Assembly: GCA_911728435.2 (NCBI GenBank)
Contig: OU452201.1
Coordinates: 17,670,001-17,734,000, forward strand
DNA: 64,000 nucleotides
Reading direction: 5' to 3'
From: Apoderus coryli
Taxonomy: Eukaryota > Arthropoda > Insecta > Coleoptera > Attelabidae
Shown piece by piece: positions 24,166-35,700 of this stretch. The stretch's first letter is position 1, and every line of letters begins with the position of its first letter. Under the pieces are notes generated by a model that was not told the DNA's origin, did not search any database, and saw only the letters and a list, made by a program, of their open reading frames with translations. Position numbers and translations under genes: made by a program.

Positions 24166-25256
24166 ATACTTTTTTTTTCTAATTTTTGAATAAAGTTTGT
24201 TACGTTAGTTTATTGGAAATAATGAAAATAATACAATTATAATAATTATTATTATTAAAATTTTGTTTTGTTACGCAGGTCATATATTTTTGATTATATT
24301 ATAACTTTTCGGGAAAGTTTTGGGGCGACACAACCGATTTTTTTTCTATCTAGGCAAATTTTTAAAATATTCTCGAAAACCATGGAATTTGTGATACCCT
24401 ACAGTGAGTATATTTATCTATAAGGAAGTACAAAGATTGGTTTTGATATAACTAAACAACGAATATAACCGTACTGATGTCCACAGTTTCAAAGGAAGAT
24501 TGGAGTTCAGCCATCAAAATATAACCAGTTTTCTTAAGCAAAACACAATAATTATTTTTCCCATGTTGAAAATAGACAGATACTATCCTGTTCGGTACAA
24601 GACTTTTTCCCTTTTTCTCATGTACTCGTACATAACGAAAATGTCAAACAAGTTATGTTGCGCAATATCGCACAAATTGACCTCTTTGTTTGTAGCACGC
24701 ATATACACACCAAAAATAGGTCTTATTATAGGGCTTTTTTGTTGAGGAATTAAAGTTGTAGTGACAAGCAAACCGTATTGGATTATTATTTAAAGGTAGA
24801 ATTAAAATAGACGTAGTAATCAAAGTGATTGAGAAATTTTCTATGAATGGAAGTTATTGTGAAACTAGGTCGTGTTTTTGTTCAAAAGTTTTGTAATTCT
24901 TGGTGAATATTGATAAGGATTATGGAGTTTGGCACTGAACTTTGGTATTTGGAATTATATTTGTACTAATTGAATATTTATAGAAATATTAATTGTTAAA
25001 ATCACTGTTGTTGTGTAAAACATGTGCCCTAGTAGCACCTGTTCTATAATAATATTATGTGAATCATCTTGTATAATATACAAGGTGATTCAAAATTTAT
25101 GTTTTTTTTTCAAATTTATTATTATTTTTTTTTTGACAAATTATAAAGTCTATGTTAATTAGTTGTTTTGATGGTAATTTGAGGAAAATTTATTATACGA
25201 AAATGCAATTTCAAATTATATAAAAAAGTTGCGGTTATCAACATTAATTACTTCTA
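24166..25256. other. AT-rich spacer with a small palindrome
   Basis: No gene recognised. Near 25,063-25,098 a near-palindrome (GAATCATCTTGTATA mirrored as TATACAAGGTGATTC) suggests a collapsed foldback. The frame at 24,500-24,745 resembles no family. Confidence 0.35.
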
Positions 25257-25367
25257 AAGTATATTTAACTTAAAAAAGTAGTCCATTCTTGAGTGGAGTT
25301 ATAATTTCAACGATAAATAAAAGTCAAATCTCCACGAAATAATCTTTAATGATCGGTAATTCATTTT

Positions 25368-25412
25368 AGCCAGATATGTTTCGAAATCCGACTGGTCCCA
25401 CCTTCAGTGGCT
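25368..25412 (-). ncRNA. Hammerhead-like motif, family B copy 2 left arm
   Basis: Stem I AGCCA/TGGCT is perfect. The core reads CTGAAGG instead of CTGATGA, with stem II and GAAAC kept and ATATC at the cleavage position. Core changes predict no activity. Confidence 0.45.
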
Positions 25413-25821
25413 GATATTTAATAATGAGAAAACTTTCACGAGATAGGTATACTAATTATACAATACAATTAGGTGCCAAAATTCCTCTGGAGTCACTTTG
25501 CGGAAAAAAAGGTTAAAAAATTTTAAAATATTTTTTTTAACAAATCTTTATTCAAATATTTCCCGTTTTACATAACATAGTTTCAAAATTTGTTAAACAG
25601 TGTTTGAAGGCAACACTGGTCTCAAGAATAGATTTACAGGATCAAATCAACAGTGCTCATACCTATACACAGATTTATCATATTATGGATTAGCCTACAC
25701 AAGATCAGATCACCAAAGGCAATACGATTCATACAGAAAATTATGACAATACCAAAAACACGAAAAAAGAGAGAAAATGTTGGATTAAAAAAAGAAAAAA
25801 GTTTTCTCATTATTAAATATC

Positions 25822-25866
25822 AGCCACTGTAGATGGGACCAGTCGGGTTCCGAAACATGTCTAGCT
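25822..25866 (+). ncRNA. Hammerhead-like motif, family B copy 2 right arm
   Basis: Inverse counterpart of 25,368-25,412. Stem II GGGACC/GGTTCC pairs over 6 bp. GAAACATGTC is intact, but the core reads CTGTAGA and stem I has one mismatch (AGCCA/TAGCT). Confidence 0.45.
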
Positions 25867-25945
25867 ACAGAGAATTACCAATCATCCTATTAAATATTGT
25901 TTCGTGGAGATTTGACTTTTATTTATCGTTGATATAAGTATATTT

Positions 25946-26753
25946 GTTTATAATTATTAACGTCCCAGTGTATACAAAAGCGTAGATCGGTATCGCGAAT
26001 AAGGACACCTTGAAAATGTAACAAATCTCAATTCAGGCTCCGTTTCAGAAATGCTCCTTCTTCCGGCTTTCTAGATTTCAGTTACATTGAGAATAGTAGA
26101 TATGATGTAATATATTTGCAATTGTGATTTGTCCAATTTTCATGGTGTTCTTATTCCAAATACCCTACTATAACTTATTGATATCAGCATTGGGATATCT
26201 CTTTGATCTTGTCGAATTTGCCATCGTTTTCTATAGATGTGGTTAACTTTCGCCACGTAGGCTATTGGTTGGGTAAGGGATGAATTCTGGTCACGTGTAC
26301 AAGTGATATTACATATTGCTAGATATACTTTGATATTAGAATTAAAAATAAATATATTATATTGAAGTCAATTTGAATATTACAGATTCAGGTGTCTTTC
26401 CAAGTATACAATACTTAAAAGCAATCACAAAACAGACCCAGCAGAAGTTTAGTTTAAAATAAATGTATACATGCACATCTGTTTTTTATTTGTTAATTTA
26501 ATAATTGATTATATCCGAAGAAGGTAAAAAAATTACCGAAACGTTGTATGGAAAAATAAAAAGTTTAACTGATATTGAAATGTTTTCTTAAAATTACATA
26601 AACTTTGACAAATAAAGTATTTAAGTAAGTGAATCTGTATGTTCACAAAAATAATATCAATAAAAAAAAGGGCCATGATCATATTTGTTTAGCATTTTAT
26701 TCTTGCTGATGTTGCTATATAGTTTGTATCTTAAGTTTCAATTATCTTTGCAG
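25946..26753. other. Spacer or upstream Graf intron
   Basis: Probably intronic, because the BAR exon at 26,754 has a standard acceptor. At 26,515-26,545 a stem GGTAA/TTACC followed by GAAACGTT resembles stem II plus GAAAC of the family B motif without the CTGATGA core. Confidence 0.35.
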
Positions 26754-29700
26754 GCTGACGCTTCCGTTGACATGGCTGAACGTCATTTTTATGCAGCCAG
26801 TATGGACTACGTCTATCTAATCCAAGAAGTGCATGAAAGGAAGAAATTTGAATTTGTTGAAACGCTATTGACATTTGTATATGCATGGTTCACGTTTTAT
26901 CATCAGGTATATTATATAACATAAACGTTCAAATGTCAACTGATTTATTTGATCTTGCAATCTCGCGTGCGAAATTAGGCTTTTACCATTTATTGAGGTT
27001 GATCGGACAGAAGCAAAATGACCTAAACTACAAAGTAAAAGTCTAGTTTTATTTGATCTGCCGTAGTTTTTATTTTCTAAACTAGGTGTTTGTTTGCATT
27101 TCTTTCGAAAATCATTTATTAGTAAGAAAATGACCCAGAAAAATCTCAAAAAGCGTATTGAGGTTGGTGGTTATGAAATTTAAATTATTTTTGAACAGGA
27201 TTTTGTAGGATCGAATGGCGTAAGAGAAGGGAAGAGCTATTTATTAAGAATATAGGTGATGTAGAATTATTGGGAACAATTTTAGAGAAATTAAAAGTAG
27301 TGAGAACCTTACCTTACTTCTCAAATTTGTGTATATATAGTTTCGCTCTCATAAATTTTCTGTTTAATACCATTTACTGCCAACGTGTATATTATAATAT
27401 ATTTGTTTGAAAAAAAAATCATAAACTTTTATTTGATTTCGATAAATGACTTTTACAGTTCAAGTCATGCTTTGTAGCGGTATAATTTGGAAACATTCAA
27501 ACAGGTAAAATAACCGAACATTTATCTGGTTGCAACTAATTTTTCAGATACGGAATACTTAAGCATTAAATTTAGTAGTTTTTTATTAAAGAGAATATAC
27601 CAAAAATAGATTCAAAAAACTTTTTTGTAGTGAATGACAAAATTTTCATCTCATTTAGTATTAATAGGGTACATTTGTGTAAAATTGAACATTTAGTATT
27701 ACTATATAAATCAAACGGCGTCTGCTCCACAAAACAAATATATTTCTATATCAAAACTCAAGGCACATTGCATATGTCAGTCAGACATGTTTCGAGAAAA
27801 TTAAATTCTCATCATCAGTACAAGATGAACAATTTCAGTTTTACTAATGTAACATATTCTAAAATAAGAGATAAGTAAAATTTACAATGTGTACAACAAT
27901 TTGAACATTAGATGTTTCTTACCATTTTGTGAAAAAGGTTATGTGAAGATTTTATGTAAATTAAAGTAAAAACACTGTTTTATATGAATTCAAAATTAAA
28001 ATAAAAATTTAAACTAAATTAGAAATTAACATTATTTGATGGCATAATGCCTATTTTAGTACTTTCTTTTTATATATCATTACTGATGTTTTTAATATTT
28101 TAAGAGAATTTTTTTTTTGTTTAGTATTACGTCCAGGTTGGCAAATATCATGATATTTATATAAATATCGGATATACACTGTGTTCAAGATCAGAATGGG
28201 GTAGCATTGGAATCTTGGAAACGGTAGGAGTTACAATGTCAAAGTTGTACAATTTAAACACCTTTTACATGGTGTTTTCAGAAGTAAACTAATTTTAGCC
28301 GTTTTCGAGAATTGTTGAAAAAATGATTTTTTGCGATTTTAGTTTTTATTTATTTCTGGCATTATTTTTACAGATATAAAAAAATTAAAAGCACTTTCTG
28401 TTCATCAGATTGCGTTTACAAATTTTCACTACGACGTTTCGGTTTTGAAAAACCATCTTCAACTTTAAATACGGTACTGGATTTTTATTGTTAAATTTAA
28501 AACCATTTTCAATTCAAAAATAGGTGGTATATCACACGTAATAGTTTAAACAAGTTTTTAGTGTTTTTAGCTGTTATTTAAAATTATTCAAGAAAAATCA
28601 CCATAGTCTGGCATGTATTTTGCGTAAAACTTTTATCTGAGAAAGGCGTATTTTTAATAACTTCAAAAAGCACAAAAATTGCATGTAAATTTAAAAAACC
28701 GCATACAGAATAAAATGTTTTACTGAGACAGAAATAAATTGTCAAATAATAATAAATAATTGTAAGTAACGACGAAAGAATGTTTTTCCAAAACCTGCAT
28801 TCAGTTAAGTGTAAAACTAAGGCGATTTTCCTTGAATAATTTTAAATAACAGCTAAAAACACTGAAAACTTGTTTAAACCATTACGTGTGATAACCACCT
28901 ATTTTTGAATTAAAAATTGCTTTAAATTTAACAATAAAAAAATCCAGGGACGTATAGAAACAAACCAAGTTGATGATGGTTTTTCAAAAACTAAAATCGC
29001 AAAAAATAGTTTTTTCAAAAATTCTCGAAAACGGTTGAAGTTAGATTAATTTTAAAAACACTATTTAAAAAGTGTTTAAATTGTACAACTTTTCTGTAAT
29101 TTAACCGACATTGTAACTCCTTCCGTTTCCAATATTTCAATGCTATCCCATTCTTATCTTGGACACAGTGTATATCAAAATCTGATATATTTTTTTTATT
29201 AATTTGTTTATGTATAAATTATATAGTTTAGCCAAATAAATTCATAGAGACTATTCAGGTTAATGTGTTTATTACAAATATCATAAAAAAAGATAACATT
29301 AAATTAAAATTCTAAAACTAATTAAAACATATTTTCTTGAATATTATTACACAAAAAAAAACTAACCAATTTATATCGATTTTATTAAATTATCGTCGAA
29401 TTCGTCATTACAACTAATAGAATGAAGTCCGAATTAATTGTATTTAAATAAGTATATGCTTCTTCTCTTTGGTGGTTGTTCAAACGTTTACCCAAAAATC
29501 GATGGTCAAAAATATTAGCAAGGTAATGTAGTGCACCAAAAGTCACACACACACAACTGAACCAATAAATGAAATAAAAATTCATTCGATTCTGCTTTGT
29601 CGTGATAACAAACTGGGGAATCACTTAAACAAACAGTTTATTCAATGATCGGCATGTGTTTTGCTGCCATTGTTTTGTCAACTTTAGTAGATGTAGTTAA

Positions 29701-32700
29701 GTATTAAAATTTTTATAAATATCATGATATACAGGGTGAGTCACGAGAAACTGTACATACTTCTACGAGAAGTAGAGAAAAATGAATCCTTAATTGGAAA
29801 TGTGAGGTGAGTGTAACAAAAAATTCAAATACCCAGGTCTAACTGACTATTTATGCCCTCTGAAAAAATTATATCAGATTTTTTAAAAATCATATACAGG
29901 GTGAAGTGTTGAATATGAAGCAGTCCCACAAATTTTCTCGAAGACGGACCTGGATTTTCTCAATTCTGAATATGTCAGTTAGTTGCCAGGCACCAATACA
30001 CACTTTTATAAAAAAATGAGATAAATCGACTTAATCATTGAAAAGATATGACGAAACATTGTTTTGGTGAATATCCATAATTCACCCTGTATATTAATAA
30101 TGAAAACAAGGAGACAGTTTTTAATGGTCATTTGGTGATCCCCTAATGTGCCTCTACTTATGGTAGAAGTATGTACAGTTCCTCGTGACTCACCCTGTAT
30201 ATCGGATGCCAACCTTGTATTAAGTAATGTTTGCTGATATTGAATAAATTTGGCACTACTAGTATAAGAATTGATTTCATTTAACTAAATTCTCGATTTG
30301 TTCAACATTTCTGTAAAAGACTATTTAATTAATTGATAATATTAGTTCAAATTAAGTAATTTGCCCGTTTACAGGAAGCAATTTCAAGTATAATACATTT
30401 ATAAGTTAAAGAAAAAGAGTTACGGAAATAAATTCACCAAATTGAAATATGACATATAAATACGGGAAGGCCTAGTTGTCTTTATTTCTCATAATATTTG
30501 TTACTGAGGATAGTACCAAAGGTCTCGCTACATATTTGAGGTTTTTAACCACTTGGTGAATTTATTTACGTGATGTTATGGGACTTTTTTATAATTAGTT
30601 TTTTTAGATTGAATTATTCTTTATCTTATAAATTAATATAACTCCACAAAAAATGTATTATTTATTTACATAAACGAAATTTAGTATTGCATAAGTCGTT
30701 TTATCTATTTCCGCTACAGCAGTAGTGCCAACATTCAAATACGAGGCACGTTTTTTTAGTAAGTACCGTTTTGCGATTCCGCCGCCGCAGCGCTACGGTC
30801 GACGTTCCGCGCATGCGCGCTGGTTACCTACATCTCTTGTCTACGCTCTGACGCCATTACAGTCTGATTCCTCATTGTATACGTTGTTTACTGAGTGTTT
30901 AAGATGCCTCCGACAATCGTGAGTCCCGCCGATTGTGAAGTACGGACTGTTATACGATTTCTTAGTGCTAAAGGCGTAAAACCCATCGATATTCATCGTG
31001 AGATCTGTGAAGTTTACGGACAAAACATTATGAGTGATGAAATGGTAAGGAAATGGGTGAGAGCATTTAAAGATGGCCGCACAAATGTGCATGATGAAGA
31101 ACGGAGTGGGCGTCCTTCGGTCGTTAATGAAGATTTGGTGCAGAAAGTGGAGGAAAAGGTGAGAGAAAACAGACGCTTTACAATTTCATCAATGTGCGAC
31201 TGCTTTCCTCACTATTCTCGTAGTGTTTTGTATCGCATTGTGACCGAGAACTTGAATTACCGGAAATTGTGTTCACGTTGGGTTCCAAAAATGTTGACGG
31301 ATTTGCACAAAACCCAACGTTTAGGCAGTGCATTGACTTTCCTTGAGCGGTACCACAATGAAGGTGAAGATTTTTTAGACCAAATTGTTACTGGTGACGA
31401 AACATGGGTGACGAAACATGGGTGGAGTTTCTGCCTCGTAATGAGACAATCAATGCAGGGTCTTATTGTGAGACATTGAACAATCTGCGTCGTGCAATCC
31501 AGAACAAAAGACGTGGCAAGTTGAGTAAGGGTATCGTTTTGCTGCATGACAATGCCCGTCCACATGTGGCTAATCGGACCAAAGATCTTATCAAATCTTT
31601 TAAATGGGAAACTCTAGATCATCCTCCATACAGCCCTGATCTGGCGCCCAGCGACTACCATTTGTTCCTGCACTTGAAGAAACACCTGGGTGGTCAGCGT
31701 CTTCAAGACGATAACGAAGTCAAAACATTTGTGATACAGTGGTTAACAAGTCAGGCGGCAGAATTTTATGAGGAGGGTATTCAAAAACTGGTGCCACGTT
31801 ATGACAAGTGCCTCAATATTCACGGAAATTATGTAGAAAAGTAGATTAAGGTACAGGCTTTCATGTAAAAATAAAATTATTGCGATATCTTTGCACGTCT
31901 TTTTTTAATTCCAAAACGGTACTAACTTAAAAAACATGCCTCGTATTTTGCCCAGATTGCTTAATACTCAACAGTTAGTCATTGAAATCCTATATAGGGA
32001 ATTTTTTTTGTAGGGCTACGAATTAAAAAAAGACTGTGACCCCTACATGAAAGACTTGCAACAAAAAATCCAAAAGACACGCAGCAATTTCGATGATTTT
32101 AGTCACAAATTAAAGAAACGTATGTCAGAAGTACAGAAGCAGGAAGAACCGTTGCGTAATGCCAAAGGCTGTAAAGAAGGATATCTATTTCTTCTAGAAA
32201 AAAGTATGTATTATAAAAACTACCTAATTATTGATACAATTTTGTATATAGTTTTTACCAACAAACGGCTTTATAATAATTTTGGAGGGCTTCACCACAT
32301 TTCAAAGGGGCTCTCTAAGGAGTTGGCTTTCGATGCGCGATTTATAAGCGATTATTAATCATATCAAGCATTCAGTTTATTCTTGACTCATTTGTATAAA
32401 TCGGTATTAAATTATTATAATCTTTTTTTAGAGGCATTCGGAACGACTTGGACCAAATATTATTGTAAATATGACAAGGAAAATAAGGAGTTTACTATGC
32501 TATCGTATAATCAACTCACCACAAAATCGGTAAGACATTTCATTATTTTATAAACATGATCGAATTTCTTCGTGTAAATTTTTTTAATATTGTCAAAAAA
32601 AAACTCATTATTAATGAATTGCTTGATACATAAAGTATCAAGATGTTGGATATTTGCTTCACACCACTATAATTTCACCAGACGGGCCGTTTCGTTGATC

Positions 32701-35700
32701 CACAACTCATCAGTGGTGATCGGGAGGCAGTGTTATTCAAATATTTAACATTTACGAAGAGCTTATACTAGCGGAAGAGACGGATGACAACAAGATGTTT
32801 GTGGCGACATCTAGTGTTAGCAGCCAATATGGCCCATGAAACAAAGTTAGCAAAAGATGGCCGGACAAGAAGTAACAACACATAACTTAAAGACGTATTA
32901 CTTTATCTAACAAGGAATTTATATGTAAAGCCTCCCGCCAGGGAATTCGGGCGTATGTAGTGTTGGCAATAGGAGTTGTTACATCATGTTACAACTTTGT
33001 TTCACCGGACATACTGCCTGCTTACACTGGATGTCACCATAAACATCTTGTTGTAAAACACTCATTGTTTACTATAATTTTTCAATGCTTTACATATCAC
33101 AAAATTGAAAAATTAAAGCTTCTTATAGTTTATTGAAATATATTCGAAAATAATAGAAATTTTTGTGGCTTCCGTAGTTGCCTCGAGTATATTGGAGACT
33201 GAGACTAAAAAATAGCTTTGAACGTCTAAGAATTGTTAATGAGTATTTTTTGTTTGAATATGTCAGTTTTCCAGGGAAAGAAAATAATTTGCTTCAGATC
33301 TCTGAGGTTATGATGTTGACCAAAAGATAGATATTTTTCTTTGTAGTTACCTCAGCCAGAAACAATGGTACTAACGTCATGCGTTCGACGTATGTCAGAT
33401 TCGATAGAGAAAAGATTTTGTTTCGACATCCAATTGGATAGCAAACCAGGTGTTGTCTATACGTTTCAAGCCTTATCTGAGCAGGATAGAAAGGCATGGA
33501 TGGATATTATGGATGGAAAAGAACCGGTAAGATTTGCTTGAAAATTTTTCAAGGTTCTATACTTCTCATATATATTTAAGTATACGATTATCAATTATGT
33601 TATTATACCATTTTCAGATGGAAGTCGGTCTGTCTGTGTGTCTGTATGTATTCTTCCACGATAGCGCCTAAACGCTTCAACCAATTGAGCTAAATTTTGG
33701 TATGAGTTTGGGGGAGTCCTAGGATGAACCCATTAGTTTTTGGTTGAAATCGCTTTAGCCCTGTGATAGGGGCGTATACAACCCTCAAATTTTTAAATAG
33801 CAGTAGGGGTCTAGTTATATATAATTTGCAAGCACTTTTTATCTGCTTTACAGCAATAGGTTACTTTTGATATTTGCCTCCATCATTCGCGTTTAAAAGT
33901 TACAAATATGTAGTCGGGCGACCACAGACTTTTATGCAATTTGGTTTCATTTCTTTTTCTAAATATGTTTCGTTAATTTTCACAAAAAAAAACATCTTAT
34001 GATGTGATGAACTAATTTTAATTTCGGTTATAATGCGTTTGCGGACCTGTGTTTATAGCAACTTTTTTTCTTAAAATTCATTGTTCTATCTGCTGCATTA
34101 ATTTGTAATAATACTGTATATTTGTTGGCGATATCAGAAATACTTTTTTTCTAGTTTAGATATTTTAAACGAAGCTAGGAAATGTGTCTTTTTGATATTC
34201 CTAATATAAATTTGATCGTTTTACGGAAGTTGTATTAAAAGGAGAAGGAACAACGGAAAAGGCGCTAACGTCATTTCATTAAACTTATTTTAGTAGGTTT
34301 TTTGTTTACTCTTTAACACTGTCGAAAAATTTATGACATTTTTAATGAACAACTTGTTTTGATGACATCAAACTGTGGGTCCTCACATATTAACTAGTAA
34401 TTAATAAATATCGTCCGTCTACCTGAAGTGTGTTTCTGTAATTTTAGCTTATTTTAAATTTCTTTTCAGACATACACAACGCCAAATATAATAAAATCAC
34501 CAAATACGGAAGAAAAATATCAATTAGACGATGTAGGAATCAATTTTGTAAAAAAATGTATAGAAGTATTAGAGAACCGAGGCTTAGAAGAACAAGGACT
34601 ATACAGGTACCAATCTTTATATATATATATATATCTATATACTAACTTGTACGAATTAAAAAAAAATTAATTCGTACAAGATAGTTTATTTCATTTCTTT
34701 GTATATCGATGATATACTATTCTCTGTCAGCTTAGTTGAATATTATCTTTGTTTGTTTATATATCTATATATATAATAAATGCAACTTTTTAGAAAACTT
34801 ACGTGTCCATTAATTAATTTCAAATTTGTTTTATATACTTTTATTACATGATCATGATTGAAAATAATTGTGGCTTTAATTTAATATCAAGTTCCTTTAT
34901 GTTTTAGAGTTGTTGGGGTAACTTCAAAAGTAAACAAACTACTTACGATGGGACTGGATAGAAGAAAAAACGATAAACTCTGTCTGGACGATCCAACCGA
35001 ATGGGAGACTAAAACAATAACGAGTGCATTAAAGACATATTTACGAAGTTTACCTGAACCATTAATGACTTATGGATATCACAATGGGTTCATGGCAGCA
35101 GTCAGTAAGTAACGATTTTTATAAATATAAAATTTTCTAGAGGGGTAGAAAAGTTGCGGAAAATTGCCTACATGGCTGCACATCTGTTGAATGATTTCAG
35201 TGATTTGCTGGGTTTGTCGTTGAACATGTTCAAGTTCTCTTCGTTTTTGATAAAAAATTAATTTATAGGTAGAGTGGTAGAATGGCTTTGCGTCAAACTC
35301 GTGCCTTTTGTATACAAAAGGATACTGGTTATTTTTTTCCTTTATTAGTTGTGATAATGTATACTAAATTAACAATTAAATAGGGTAATAATTTAAACAT
35401 TGTAATAGTGTTTCTTTTTTGCATAATAAATCATTTATTTATTTATATATATATATATATCTCGCTGTGCTTAAATGCAGGCTGATATTGTAGTAGATGG
35501 GCAACGACTATGGTATTCTGACGAGCTCATAATAAGAGCGAAATGAATTCGTCAGAATGTGTCGACCCATTCCTCGGTCTGGTTCTGTTTATGCTGTATT
35601 AGACTGAGGCCTTTGTGTAGGTAAAGCCAGCAATTTTGTCCGCTATGTGAGTCCTTAAAATCAGGACTTTTACTAATATTAGTTGTTTCTATTCTATCTA

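Larger units (their letters stand above)
25267..25935 (-). mobile_element. Family B foldback element, copy 2
   Basis: Bounded by a 10-bp duplication AAGTATATTT (25,257-25,266 and 25,936-25,945). Arms at about 25,305-25,437 and 25,803-25,932 are inverse copies, each with a hammerhead-like motif. The low-coordinate end has the family B tail (AAGTAGTCCATTCTTGAGTG), corresponding to the 3' tail of the copy at 10,934-11,509. TCCACGAAAT is also shared. The core between the arms is unrelated AT-rich DNA of about 360 bp. Confidence 0.75.

Noticed and set aside
26515..26550. GGTAA/TTACC stem followed by GAAACGTT as a hammerhead
   Set aside because: The core reads CCGAAGA rather than CTGATGA and stem I does not pair; kept only as a remark.
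28430..28466. GAAGATGG...CCGAAACG motif on the minus strand within the 28-kb MITE as another hammerhead
   Set aside because: It has a stem followed by GAAAC but no CTGATGA core, and the opposite arm of the element lacks the motif.
35260..35345. tRNA-like stretch in a Graf intron (GGTAGAGTGGTAGAATGG)
   Set aside because: No B box and no acceptor stem pairing.
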